Source: Brevipalpus yothersi
Taxonomy: Eukaryota > Arthropoda > Arachnida > Trombidiformes > Tenuipalpidae
DNA: 64,000 bases
Assembly (NCBI GenBank): GCA_003956705.1
Contig: QZCP01000174.1
Span: 1-64,000, forward strand
Direction: 5' to 3'
Every line of letters begins with the position of its first letter. The first letter of the stretch is position 1. The notes beneath the pieces were generated by a model, which was given only the letters and a program-made list of their open reading frames with translations, had not been told where the DNA came from and did not search any database. Made by a program: the position numbers and the translations under genes. Of the stretch, positions 46,149 to 58,976 are shown piece by piece.

Positions 46149-48709
46149 ATGAATTCGTTGATTGTTCGTCGTGTGATTGCACTTAGAAATCCTGTTACCT
46201 GTGTTTCCGTAGTACATCAATTGCGATCAGGAGAGCGACCATGTACCTACAAAGTGGAATTAGATTCTGGCGGTTTGCGTGTTGCAATGTAAGTCGATCC
46301 ATCTGTTTTGTTTGGAGGGTATAGTTGGATTGTCACGAATTGATTTATATTCACAGGGTTCCAGATATGATCAAAGATACTCCCGCTATAAATCCTGCTC
46401 TCAGGATACCTCAGGGAACTACAAATCCTATTCCATTTGATCAATTAACGCCAGAGAATATATTTCGAGCTCTTCTCAAAAATTCGATCGTTTTGACGGC
46501 CTCTATCGAGGAGTTGAGTACAGGTTTGACTTTTAACTGATCATTCTCTAATGACTGATCATCGCTGGAATTATTTGACATTAATTCAGTTCTTCTATGT
46601 TTCCAGAATCAGTCAGAGAAAAAATAACCCTCCCTCAACTCATCGAGGCTATCCAAATTCCGATTGCAGCTCTGGATTTCACCGTGAATCTCCTCCGAAT
46701 TCTGACTTACAATAATACTAGTCAATATCCAATGGCTGCCCTTGTAGATATAACCGATAGTGTCGATCGTACATGCAGAAAAAGATTGACGCCCTTACTG
46801 TACCATCTGATAGAACGTTTCAGAGAAAGACAAGATCTCTCAGATGATGAAAAGATACTTTTACGCTATTATTCTCAACTATGTGAGAAGACTGGTTGTC
46901 ATCTAGAGAATGCAAAGAAAGCACAAATTGCACGAGAAGATTATCTAGCGGTTTGTGATCATCGAGCAAAATTTCTCGAAAATTGTCAAGCCGTTGAACA
47001 CCTTACTATCACCGTTACTGAGGAAGATGTTATTAAGACACTACCAGAAGCTCTACTCAGAGAAGGTGTAGACACCAAAGGACTCAAATTACCTCCATAT
47101 CCCTATATTTATGAAGCTTTCATTCGCACTTGTCCAAAACGATCATTGAGGCACAGATTTTGGTATGCATTCAACAATGTTGGATCAGTGGATCCCAAGA
47201 AAAGCAATTCATCAATTCTCGATGAAATTCGAGACTACCGTCAGAACATGGCCAAAACTTGTGGCTATCCAAATTATGTAGAGATGACCATTGGTGACAA
47301 GATGGTTGGAAGTGTAGAAGCAGCTCGTGAAATGTTGCAACTGTTGAATAAAGAAATCAAACCAAGATATGAGAAAGACTTGAAAACCCTCAAAGATGTC
47401 CGGAAAGAAATTCATCCTAACGATACTGGTCCTATTGAGCTATGGGATATTAAGTATCTGAAATCGATGGCCATTCAATCCAAAATTGGCAAAATGGAAT
47501 TATCCCGGTATCTTACTTTGAAGAAGGTTATGAGTGGTCTCTTTGATTGGCTAAGAGAAACATTCAATGTCTCAATTGAGGAACTTGAGTGCAAGAGCAC
47601 TCTGGGAAAATCAACTACCTTCTATCAAGTATTCGATGAAGATTTGAAGAAAATTGTCGGACATTTTCACTTCCAACCTTTTGCTGCGGAAAAGCTTCAC
47701 GTTTATGGACCACAAGTTTTCGAAGTTACTTCAAGATGTCAAATCACTCAAACATCTCCTTTATGTTATTTTCTGCTTAACAAAAAAGCACCAGCAATTC
47801 TCGGTGGCGAAATCATTTTGAATTATGATGACTTCATCAATATAGCATATGGAGTAAGTGAATCATATCAATACTGGTAAGTTAGGTCTAATTTTCTCTC
47901 TATCACCTAGATTGGTAAAATTCTATCATCAGTTTTAAATCAAAGACCTTACCATGATCTATCGAGATCAGAAAGACTGGGCCCAGATCGTTCTTACTGG
48001 TTTCCCTCCATGCTAGCTTCGTTTGCCAAGAACGATTATAGATTGATGGAAAAATGTACCTTAGACCGGACAAAAAAAGCTCCTCTCTCATTGGAACGCT
48101 TTGAAACTCTGAGAAAATGTGAGTTCTTTATGCTTCAATATTGTTTGTTATGGAATTAATGCTCAAAATTGTCTTTCCTTTTTTAGGCACGACATCTCTC
48201 AATAGTATTGCTATTGTTGAGGAACTATTTCTTTCCGCTCTGGACTTAGCACTTCATATAAATAATGAGTATTGGAGAGATGTCATGACCGTTGTTTGGA
48301 ATGAATATATGTCACCTTTTGAAGTTCCAAAAGAATACAATTATCCATGCTCTTTCCGTGAGCTAGTGAGTGAACAATTAGCGGCCAGTTATTTCTGTCG
48401 AGTTTGGTCTCAGGTGAGATTCGGTAGTATTCATTTTCGTTTCTTCAAATAATCAATCGGAATATCTTCTTTCAGATGATTGCCGATGACTGTTATATGA
48501 AATTCAAAACAGATGAACAAGAGGGTAAAAGTTTACAAGAAGTTGGAAGGCAATTCAAAGAATCTGTCTTGTATGTTTCGGCTCCTTTGAACGGAGCTGA
48601 AGTCTATCGTCGTTTCATGGGTCGAGATCCTGCAATCGACGCATTTTTGGAGCTCAACGGGCTTGTGTTGGATTCTAATGATCAAATGGCTTCCATCAGT
48701 CAAAGTTGA
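46149..48709 (+). CDS. M3 (oligopeptidase A-like) peptidase homologue lacking the zinc site
   Basis: Six exons in phase: 46149-46288, 46357-46523, 46607-47853, 47911-48118, 48187-48413, 48476-48709; 740 residues. The first residues (MNSLIVRRVIALRNP) resemble a mitochondrial presequence. The body matches the M3 thimet/oligopeptidase A family: ALDFTVNLL, ETRR-like regions, NMAKTCGYPNYVEMTIGDKM, PIELWDIKYL, and C-terminal YFCRVWSQMIADDCY...VGRQFKES...FMGRDPAIDAFLELNGL. Active relatives have VITLFHEFGHALQ here. This protein has FINIAYGIGKIL (residues 512-523), replacing HEFGH by YGIGK, and the third zinc ligand region (E-x-PS) reads YWFPS. It is therefore predicted to be catalytically inactive. 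The key junction crosses a 57-bp intron (47854-47910) whose ends are consensus and whose phase fits. No frameshift or stop disrupts it, so it seems maintained. Confidence 0.88.
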
Positions 48710-49416
48710 GGAAATTGTACTAATAGATCTATTTTTGCCGCTTCAAATGAGCACTACATGTACTGTTGCTCTAAGAATTGTTTCCCATGCTTTTGGTCAA
48801 CGTAAAGTCTACGAAAATGCATTTGTTTATTATTACTTTGCACTCATAAACATTCAATCAGACGATGAAACGATTTTTAATGATCATGATTGAAGATCCA
48901 CTTGTGTCCACACTGAAGAAGCAGTGAACTTAACAAGTGGGCTTATTTAGAGGGGGAATTTTTGCGGGTGATTGTTTCCACTATGCTCCGTTCTCTTGAC
49001 CTAACTTATTTGTAGCATTCCGATGGAGTAAGTGGGTGGCAGGGACCATTCTCATTAACATTCATTCGGAATGCTTTTTAAGGATCAAAGTGAACACGAT
49101 CCCTGTAGAGATGACTTTTGAAACGTCCATTGTTCCCAGTGTATAAGAGTGTAAGATGCGCCAAACAAAGAATGGGATTAGAGTGGTGACCATCGTGATG
49201 AGTGTGTGTGTATGATGCGAATAAGAGTAGAAAATGAATTCCAGGGCAAGTCGACCTCATTCACAGGCTTCCTGTTTATTGTGTATTGGATAGCAAACTT
49301 TAACAAATGGCCAGAGTGATGAGGATGGGACGGAGATGGGAGGAGATGTTGAGATTTCTGAGGAAAGAAAAGGGGCTTCCAATTGCCTGTTGAACATACA
49401 CCAATCCGTGTGCGGT

Positions 49417-49418
<2 letters not shown>

Positions 49419-49477
<59 letters not shown>
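49419..49477. repeat. (GA)n microsatellite, left arm of an opposed pair
   Basis: 59 bp of GA. A TC array of similar length lies 263 bp to the right (49741-49801), so the two are inverted relative to each other. Confidence 0.95.
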
Positions 49478-49484
<7 letters not shown>

Positions 49485-49736
49485 CGCTTGTCAAGACATG
49501 AGCACACACACGCTCGCTAATTTGATCAGCCATCAGGGATGCTGGACGGACCTCATCCAACTGCGGTCCACTAATAAAACGTCGCTCTACAGGTTGGACA
49601 AGGAAAAATTCAATACTGAACACCCCTTAATCCAATTTCTTCTTCCAGTTGACCCACTTTCTCAACCATGTATGAGAGAGAGAGAGGTGGTTGTAGTAGT
49701 AGATGACTTCTCGCATAACTTCGTCTTTATTCATCT

Positions 49737-49740
<4 letters not shown>

Positions 49741-49801
<61 letters not shown>
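49741..49801. repeat. (TC)n microsatellite, right arm of an opposed pair
   Basis: 61 bp of TC, the inverted partner of the GA array at 49419-49477. Confidence 0.95.
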
Positions 49802-49803
<2 letters not shown>

Positions 49804-51167
49804 TCTGCTCCCTCATTTAAAATCTATCTCGGGAAGTAGGCCGATTGCGGAACTTGAATTTCGAGAAAAAGAATTTGCCGGATGCGTACGATAGCTACAG
49901 GGCAATTGATGAAAACTTGTCTGCTTTACTGTGTTTCGATTCGGTTTTTTTTCGCCAAGGAAAAGGCTTATGTGTAAAATCCAAGGACGAAAGTGGCAAG
50001 CAAGAGCGATTTCAGCCATAATTTCCTCAAATTACAAGATGAATTTAAGCGAAATTGAGGAATGAAAGCTATGATAAGTATGTAGTATTTTGGCGGAATG
50101 AAACGATGGTTGATCGAAGATGGAGTAATTTTTTTGAGTCATTCTAAAAACACAGACATGAGAAGATGATCTTGAACGTTATTTTCACTCTCGTTTTCTT
50201 TTTCTTTTTGATTTCATCCCAGAAGTTCCACAGCTCAATTAAAATCAAACTGTTTGTCATTGATAGTGAGTGAGTGAGAAATGGGTATTTATACACGCAA
50301 ACACTTTGGAATCTCAACACGATTCATGTTCACCAATGTCGATTGATGTTGATCATTGGTGGTCATGACCTAATTTCTGTCGAGTACATTAGTTGACAAC
50401 TTCCGAAATTTCATCATCTTCACATTCGCAAGCATTCATAATTGGCTATCGATAACTGAGAATTTAGATGAGTAGCAGCCATAAGCACTATTTTTAACCG
50501 ATCATCCTAATATTGCAATTGTTGAAGTGAAAGAGTAAAATTCGGGAATATTCAGCAGAAGTCAGTAGAAATTTTTCCCATTTTTCATCCTATTAATAAG
50601 ATGTATGCAATTATTCTCACATAACCAGCATCATTTCGCCTTCATCACAGGATAAGCTGGATGTCACAAGATGCAAGCAATTATTACCCTTGAGGAGAGG
50701 AATTTGATGTGTTTTTTTCTTCCTCTTTTTCTTCTTTTTTCTTACATAGGAGTGGAGAGAAAGAGAGAGAGAGATGAAAAAGATACTGAGAAATAGAGGA
50801 TCAGTAAGAAAAGTTGTCTTCCAAAGGTTTCCAAGTGGCTCTCAATAATCTGGACAGGAACCGATTGCCTTGGGCCATGTTCACAGCTATACTTTGGGCT
50901 CACTATTTACCATGATTGAGGTAATAGTACACACAAAAATCAAAATCATCATCAGTCTGTCGTGTCCGTTTTCTTTTAATCGCTCGGATCATCATCTTCC
51001 TGTAAATATGTGTGTTGATGCTTATCTTGACTGCAAATTATTTTTTCGTTGCATGTTCGACGGATCACACATACATATTGGAATGGATTTAATCGGTCCT
51101 TGAGGTTGATCATTTTAGCGGCTCATTTTTATTCCCCACAAGGCTGATGGTCACAAGACACACAATG

Positions 51168-51171
<4 letters not shown>

Positions 51172-51234
<63 letters not shown>
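51172..51234. repeat. (GA)n microsatellite, left arm of an opposed pair
   Basis: 63 bp of GA, facing the TC array at 51355-51421 across a 120-bp spacer. Confidence 0.95.
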
Positions 51235-51237
<3 letters not shown>

Positions 51238-51352
51238 GTATTTTGCAAATATATTAGCAAATTAGTGAGACATTGCTTTGGGCGATTGAGTGGAATCCAC
51301 TTGTGACTTGAATGATTGAATTAATTCAATGCATTTTTATAAAAGACTGAAT

Positions 51353-51354
<2 letters not shown>

Positions 51355-51421
<67 letters not shown>
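51355..51421. repeat. (TC)n microsatellite, right arm of an opposed pair
   Basis: About 67 bp of TC, the inverted partner of the array at 51172-51234. Confidence 0.95.
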
Positions 51422-51424
<3 letters not shown>

Positions 51425-52876
51425 TCCTCATTACATCAAGCCTCTCTCTCTCTATCTGTATCTGTGACCCAATTCTTTTTCAACATACACATACACACAC
51501 TTTTCGTATTCATCAGCCAGCAAAATCTGAAACCGTTATCAAATGTTACCAGCCAGATTCATACACATATAATATAGCCTATTCATCGCCTGTTTATCAT
51601 CGCTCAGATCATCAACAATTTATCATTCGTCAGAAGTGAGAGGGAGAGGAAGGATGAAGAGAGTAAAACATTTTCGGGCTTCACATTAGCATGCCTTCAT
51701 AGCCACCCTCTTAGCTCATTCACACCTATCTGATACAATATATTTATATACATATATATATCTGTATGGAAGTAGAAAAGGAAGTAAATTAGGTGATCAT
51801 TTCCACGAATGGCCAGAAGAGTAGAAAGAATCAAAATTCCGAAAAAAAAGGAGAACCCTCACAACCCGGAAACACATATTCAGTGAATCTTCCAGCTGTA
51901 TTATCTTGAAACTATCCAGAAACAATCGGTCTTTATGGGTGGCAAACACTAATCGCTTATGTATATTTATAATACATGTATATTCCAATCATGACTTACA
52001 GAAAAAGATTACAATAGTTTCTACTTTTTTTTCATCTCTTACTTTTCTCCATCAAAATAATCGCTCATCAAAACATGCCATACAAGTGTTACCAAAATAA
52101 TGTTGATGGCCATAATCCAGTTGAATGATTGCTGAAAATAAACTAAAAAGAAAGAGAGAGAGAAAAAGGAACCAAAATATTTACTAAACAAAATATTTTG
52201 GGCTACAAATCAATGTTGAATCAAAAAAGAGTTTAAAAATCTTCCATCTTCAAGTTTAAGTGTGTATAATTTTTATTTTCTCAAATCAGAAAACATTTTG
52301 AGCATTCTGAATGCTCAAAGAATCTGTTTGTGTGAATAAGAAGTTGATTGAATTCATAATATGCTATGGCCTCAATTAAGCGAATGTGCTAAGTAGGACC
52401 AACGTTCAGACATTGAATTGGGACAAAAAAGAAGATGGAGAAAAAAAGTCATTAGGAATGATGCTGTTGATGTTGTTTCTCAAATTACATGTGTGGACAC
52501 TGTGTGTTTTTTTCATGGAACTATTCCTCATCAGATCTCGTGACGATAATCGCGATGCAAGATCAAGAATAGCTTCTTGATTCTACATACACAGATACAA
52601 GGCTACTGATGATCATGAAGTGATTAAAGATTAAGTTAAGTAAAGAATAAAATAATATGGATACGATGTTGGAGTAAACATATTTTTTCTTCCTTACAAT
52701 CAATCCAGAATATAGCAGAATCCAAGGAATATTTATCTCTCCTCTCTTTCAACCAGTAAAATTGTGTAGAATTCTGACAGGAAAAAAAGTTCCAATAATA
52801 TAATGAGAAGAATAATACAAAATTTATATTAATATGGAACATCAATGAGGCGATGAAAATGGGGACGATTAACGTT

Positions 52877-53152
52877 TCATGAGCCCTCATGATCATCATC
52901 GATTATTTTCATTGAGACAATCCTGGACTTATCTGGTTTTCCATTCATTTGGTATGCAATCAAAGCCACTGTATTGATCATAAAAAGAGAATCTTCAATG
53001 ATACCATTCAATGTTATAGCTAACTTCCGAGGTGAAAAACCTTTATCTTTCTCTTGCTTTTTCTCTCTCTCTCTCTTCCTTTTTCGCTCGGAATTCCCAG
53101 CTTTTTTCCTTCGAAAAAAAGAGATCAGCAAACCTGATGGATTGAATCCCAT
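52877..53152 (-). CDS. Hypothetical small protein or terminal exon
   Basis: A minus-strand frame of 91 codons from an ATG at 53152-53150 (context CCTCCATGG) to a TGA at 52877. The first part has a short hydrophobic stretch (GLLISFF). The middle is Arg/Lys/Glu-rich, partly from a purine tract. The end reads like ordinary protein, with a second hydrophobic segment (DSLFMINTVALIAY) and an acidic tail (IIDDDHEGS). An acceptor-like sequence (tttttcacctcggaag) could instead make only the last 54 codons an exon. No family is recognised; chance is possible. Confidence 0.22.
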   Translation of the reverse strand: MGFNPSGLLISFFRRKKAGNSERKRKREREKKQEKDKGFSPRKLAITLNGIIEDSLFMINTVALIAYQMNGKPDKSRIVSMKIIDDDHEGS

Positions 53153-55073
53153 GGAGGTGGTGAAAAGCTGATACAATAGCGCTTACGATTGGGCAGTTAA
53201 ATCATGATGAAATAATGATGATTTGGCGATAGTTGATGACGAGATTGAAATTATATCCAGCTTCAAAAAGAAGTGGGAATGGGTAGAAGAGAGGAAAAAA
53301 ATTCTGAATCACAACAAACTGTTGGTAACCCAGTATATGAGTGATGGATACAAAGTGGAAACAACCGAATCAACAAGATTCATGATTTTGGCCATTACTC
53401 GTAACGCTCTGCTTGGCAAGAGGGACAGTTAAAAGTCGGAATTCATGATAGCAGATTGGATGAGAGAGAAGCAAGTCGAAAGATTGATCGAGTGAAGAGT
53501 GTAAAGAGAGAAAGAGAAAGAAAGAGAGAGGCCAGGGCAACAACAGCAATTGGCAAGAATTATCATGATGATCATGATGGCTGAATTCGAAGTGATGTTC
53601 CATTGACAACAGGAAAGGACAAGAATCATACCGTGAAGAGAGAAAGAGAGGATATAAGACACAATTAAACGACATTTTTCCAAATGATATGGACATAGAG
53701 ATGGACTTGAAATAGAAATGCTAAAACCGTTATCATTCTGGGAAGTTTTTTGTTCAATACTTTCCTCTCACTTTTGACATACTTGAATGAAGATATTCTG
53801 GGAAGAAGAAAGACATTGGAAACGTTACATGTTCAAAAAAAACATTGCTGTGTATATACATGATACTTTCTTTATGTTTATCAGCATGGTTGATTCAACC
53901 AGTATCTTACCTCCGTATCTTGACGTACATAACGGCATTTGTTGCGATGGTGAAGATGATGATTTTCCCTAGTCTTTCTCTCTCTCTCTTTCTTTACCGT
54001 TTTTTTCCTATGTATATATGATTGGAATGTACTCACCATGTACAAAATGTGCAACTTGTGAGAGGGAGAGAGAGAGAAAGATATTTTACCATCATTTTCT
54101 TCCTGTTTGCTTGCCACGTTGTTCATAGGAACAGTAGTATTTGATCATCATTTAGACGAAACATCACTTCTCTTCTCTTCTCATTTTTTTCCCTGTAACA
54201 TGCTGTGGCCAATATCATAGAGAGAGATGGGAAAATAGAGGAAAAAGTGAGGGCGTCGATGGGTGCAATTGGATAGATGATGATGGCAATCAAATGGTGA
54301 TGATTACACGGCATCAGTTAGTAAAAGAGAGAGAAAGAGAAAAAGGTGGAAAAAGATAGGCCAAAGAGAGACAGAGAAAAAAAAGAGAGGAAGAGAAGAT
54401 GATGAAAATTGATGAGGTAACCGGACTTGAGTCCATTATATAGTCAGATACATGGGGAAAAATTATACAATTGATTGGAAGAAGATGATGATGGTAGTGG
54501 TGATGATGATGATGGTGACAATGATGATGTAGACGAAAGAGTGATGATGATCATGGTTGATGATGGCGTCGAGTAATTTCACAGACGGACGAAAATCCCA
54601 CCGATTCCATTGTAAATCACTGATTTGAAATCAGATAAGTATCGATGAGATATTTATCCGTTCGCGTCTTACTCTTAAACTTTGACTTGATTAATTAGAG
54701 GTAAGATGACGGATAGAAACAATTGATGATTGTAAGTGTACGTGTAGTTAATAAAATTGACTTGTATATATACATGTGTGTGTAGAGGAATATGATGAGC
54801 TTCTGGAGAATCCAGTGGCATATCCATTCGAATCCAGTGTCTAATTGTGTATGTTTGTGTTTTACATGAAAGAAGAGAGAGAAAGAGAGCGAGAGAGAGA
54901 GAGAGAGAGAAACAGAAGCCAACATGATAGTGAGAGTACGGAAAGAGAGAGAAAAAGTGTGTGTATGTGTCGGGTTTGTTAACTTTGTTTCCCGGAAATA
55001 AATTCGAAAAACATGGAATCATCATGAATCACTGAGAGCTAGTTGAGCGATATATACAAGTGGCTTGGATGAT

Positions 55074-55076
<3 letters not shown>

Positions 55077-55151
<75 letters not shown>
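55077..55151. repeat. (TC)n microsatellite, left arm of an opposed pair
   Basis: About 75 bp of TC, with a GA array of 46 bp beginning 122 bp to the right (55274-55319). Confidence 0.95.
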
Positions 55152-55153
<2 letters not shown>

Positions 55154-55270
55154 GAGGAAAAGAGGAACAAACTTTCAAGCCTCTTGGATAGACTCAACCA
55201 GTGGTGAGAGAAAGAGAGGAAAAGAGATGAGAGCAAAGACAGAGAGAGAGAGAACGAAAAAAGAGAGCAA

Positions 55271-55273
<3 letters not shown>

Positions 55274-55319
<46 letters not shown>
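55274..55319. repeat. (GA)n microsatellite, right arm of an opposed pair
   Basis: 46 bp of GA, inverted relative to 55077-55151. The sequence between them is itself purine-rich. Confidence 0.95.
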
Positions 55320-55321
<2 letters not shown>

Positions 55322-55750
55322 ATACTCTTCATGATGCGGAGAGAAGAAGAAGAAGAGGAAGATAAACAGTGACGAACCAATGTGAACGATATATATAGCG
55401 AACTCTCAACTCTCAGTGATCACACAGCTTCTTCATCACCATCGACACATACACAGCAATATTACTACTACTACTACTTCTATTACTATTACGAAGATTA
55501 ACTAAAAACTACTGTTACTTGAGCTTGAGCATATTGAGTGGAAGAAAATATTCACCAACACAAAAAACTGACTTGGAATCGTGTATTTATGTAAGTTTCA
55601 CTTGTTCCACCTTCCACCTTCCAAAGCACGAAGCAAAATAACATGCTGCAATTCAAGCTTGTATTTACGTACTCTCTCTCTCATCTCTCTCTCCAGCTTG
55701 CGAGAGAGAAGAGAGAGATCCAAGAGAGAGAAGATGAATTGAAAAAGAGG

Positions 55751-55758
<8 letters not shown>

Positions 55759-55830
<72 letters not shown>
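55759..55830. repeat. (GA)n microsatellite
   Basis: About 72 bp of GA in the gene-poor region, followed within 60 bp by a short TG array. Confidence 0.95.
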
Positions 55831-55833
<3 letters not shown>

Positions 55834-56118
55834 GGAGGCGTGATTCGGGTGGACAAGAAGTTCTTGTCGCTATGTATGTGTGTGTGTGTGTGTGTGATGA
55901 AGGGAAGAAAAAAATTATTACTACTACTATTTCTCGGTGTATTTGGTTATTCATTTTCATCACCCGAAGAAATAATCGTTCGAAATTGAGCGAAAATATC
56001 GTTTTATCGGTCTTGCAAGCTGATTTTTGAGAGGGGGGACAAATAAAAACAACTATTATTATTACTACCTTTGCCAATCTGATGGGATCGAGGGAAGAGA
56101 GAGAGAGAGAGAAGATGA

Positions 56119-56286
56119 TCATGTTGATATCAACTTTTTTTCCTCCTCATCATTTTTCTTCTCCGCTTCCCTGATCTTCCAATCAAAGAATGTATCAACT
56201 TTTCTCGATTCGCGATCCAGTCTCTTAATCGGCCTCATCCCGCCATCGTCATCCACCAAATCTGTTAATCCACTATTACGACTCAT
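56119..56286 (-). CDS. Hypothetical 55-residue reading frame
   Basis: A short minus-strand frame, ATG at 56286-56284 to TGA at 56119. Its base composition is richer in G and C than the surroundings and it uses codons such as GGG, CCG, CGC and GCG. It encodes a hydrophilic, helix-like sequence with motifs GGMRPIKRLDRESRKVD and FFDWKIREAEKK. It could be a small protein or a terminal exon (AG acceptors exist just upstream). No family is recognised. Confidence 0.25.
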   Translation of the reverse strand: MSRNSGLTDLVDDDGGMRPIKRLDRESRKVDTFFDWKIREAEKKNDEEEKKLIST

Positions 56287-57265
56287 ATTCGACCGTACTG
56301 ATCGTCTTCTTTTTAGACATCAAAGCTAATGAGCATATTTTAATTGCACTCTACTCTCATGATACATTGGCATCAATACGAGGACAATCTCTCTGAATCA
56401 CTGGAATTTATATCATTTTTATCACCAAATACACTCGCACTCACTTACACACAATCGTCATGTGATTGGCCTCTTGGCATTGTTTGCGGAAGTACACCAC
56501 ATGTATATATATTCATCTCGTATTCAATTGAATGTAACTACTAGCACATTTCTTTGCTGATGGCCTTCGTCTACGAGAAAAACTTTTATTAGCGTGAAGC
56601 GAGAAAAAGTTTCTTGATCTCAATAAATCGAAGTTTTTCCCCCAAATTTTATGTGCTAAAATATTTCTTCCCATCTTATGCTTGATTCGATTGATAAATC
56701 GAATTGATTTTTTTTCCTTTCGTTCTCTCTCTCTCTCTCTTCCACTATCATATTGATCTGGATCACAATAAGTCACAACTTTTGCGACTTACAGGCACAT
56801 CACAGTAAGCACTTGGGGATCATTCACTCTAATCTGGTACTCTTTGACTCTTTGATCAAGAATGATCACATCATAATCGTCCTTGTCTTATCGTTTGATC
56901 ATCTTTTTCCCTCCTCATTCAGGCAAATCTTTTCTCTCTCTATTCCCTACGATCCCGTATCACCTCTTTTCATTATCTTGCGTCTACAAATCACATTCTG
57001 TATCTTTTCTTTCTCTTCCCTCCAATTTCTCCACTCTCATCGATCGTACAATAATTAGGTCAATTCGGTGAGCAACAGAAAAAAAAATCGGAGTCATGAA
57101 GACTAGATGTGAAAGAAAAGTGAATGATATCATTTAATCATCCTCATCGAATGCCTCAATCAATCGATTCGGATGCAATCATTATCGATCTGATGGAATG
57201 GTCCATGCACAATTAGTAGCGATTATCCTGGATGCCCAAACTTATTTTTACAAGCTATTTCTGAT

Positions 57266-57268
<3 letters not shown>

Positions 57269-57309
<41 letters not shown>
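57269..57309. repeat. (TC)n microsatellite
   Basis: About 41 bp of TC in the gene-poor region. Confidence 0.9.
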
Positions 57310-57311
<2 letters not shown>

Positions 57312-57943
57312 GAAAAGAGTAAATATGCTTAGAGAAAAAAAGAAGAAAGAATAAAAGTTTCTGGACATACAGGAAGTTAATCAATCTCATGGATATTAGT
57401 CGATCATTAGGCACTGATTTTCGAATTCCTTCACTCAATCATTCCAAAATTCAACATGATAATGTCGTGGCAAGATTGCAGCCATGTATTGACCATGGAA
57501 GAACTGTTCAAAGGAAACACTGCTCTCATGGAAATATTTTGCCAAGATATTGGAAGCAGTTTTCATGTCCAAATGATATAGTCTGAAACATTTAACATGA
57601 GTTTTCTGGAATTAACATGAACAAGATTGACCGAAAAATAACTCAAATTTTTTCTTCTTACATCCTTGATAGTGTTGCATAGCCTGACAAACTAGCATAT
57701 TTGATCGATTGAAGATAATTTAAGATAATTCCAAATGATTAGCACATTACCAACCGTATAAGAACAATTCTCTTTCTTTTTCTCTCTTTCTCAAGTACCA
57801 AAAGGAGTGAAAAAATAGCCTCAAGACAATTCAATGAATTTTTTCTTCTTCAAATCATTTTCTTTTTCAACGGCATCAAGTTATTAATAAATTCTAATAG
57901 AAAAAATGAGGAAAAAATAACGTTAAGGCAAGAAGAAGAAGAT

Positions 57944-57945
<2 letters not shown>

Positions 57946-57998
<53 letters not shown>
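57946..57998. repeat. (GA)n microsatellite, left arm of an opposed pair
   Basis: About 53 bp of GA. A TC array begins 361 bp to the right (58360). Confidence 0.95.
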
Positions 57999-58000
<2 letters not shown>

Positions 58001-58356
58001 AAACTTCATCAAGATCTTCTACCGCAAACTCATCTAATCTATAAGCCATCGGATGATACTTATTCTTGCCAATCATTCATCAGCTAATTATCCATTGCTT
58101 AGCCATAGCTCTGATGAGAGAGAAAAAAGAATATTTGCCTCAATATCTGCATCATGGAATGGAAACATGATGGGTGACAGGACAAGGTCTAAAAAAGTAA
58201 CCAATCATTCCATTATGGGAATGGGAGAGAGAAAAAATCTATTCCAAAAATTGATTGGAAACTGCTATTTGCTGCTATGTTAGGTATTTTCAGCAAAACG
58301 TAGCGAGAAAGATTACACTCAATAATGGTGGCCGTTATGATGGTTGCAAAAATTTA

Positions 58357-58359
<3 letters not shown>

Positions 58360-58426
<67 letters not shown>
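58360..58426. repeat. (TC)n followed by (TTTC)n
   Basis: About 50 bp of TC passing directly into four TTTC units, a compound array. Confidence 0.9.
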
Positions 58427-58916
58427 GGTAACCACTTTTTGTGTATCCAAATTCATTCCCTGAATTCCGCTCTGATTGAAGAAGAATGTATATATATATA
58501 CATGCACTCTCTCTCTCTCTTACTAATATATAAAGGAATATATATAAAGTTATATATAGTACCCAAATAGTGGGCTATTCCGAGAGCGAACGAGCCAGAA
58601 AATTTTTCTACATCAAACCATGAAAATAAACCGACAACGTATCACGCTTTTTTAAAACACACATCACACACAAGTCAGGTAGAGAGGATAGAAGATAGTT
58701 ATATTTATTCGCAAATCAAAACTTGGACCGACTATCGCTTGCACTCATCATCTTCTTCTTCATCTTCTGGAATCTCCATCCCTCATCTTCTTCTTCCACC
58801 ACTCTCGACATCATCATCGAGAAGATATTCTCTGCCCAGTCAACAAGTTGGCACCGTATTTTTGACGATAATTCTGAAAAGCATTCCCTCCTCCTTATTT
58901 GAATGGCATAAAAATT

Positions 58917-58922
58917 TCTCTC

Positions 58923-58976
<54 letters not shown>
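58917..58976. repeat. Imperfect (TC)n microsatellite
   Basis: About 60 bp of TC with one CCC interruption and a TTTC end. Confidence 0.9.

Noticed and set aside
47854..47910. Possibility that the M3 active site is hidden by a wrong splice choice
   Set aside because: The alternative donor at 47879 gives a frame with an immediate stop at each nearby acceptor. Only the 47854-47910 intron keeps the frame open and aligns with the family on both sides.
49336..49839. Open frame with long Arg-Glu and Ser-Leu runs
   Set aside because: It is a translation of two GA/TC arrays; similar frames at 9036, 26252, 55039 and 61989 were rejected for the same reason.
57389..57586. Plus-strand 65-codon frame with several Cys/His
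   Set aside because: It has a real ATG but no splice or homology support and is within chance length.
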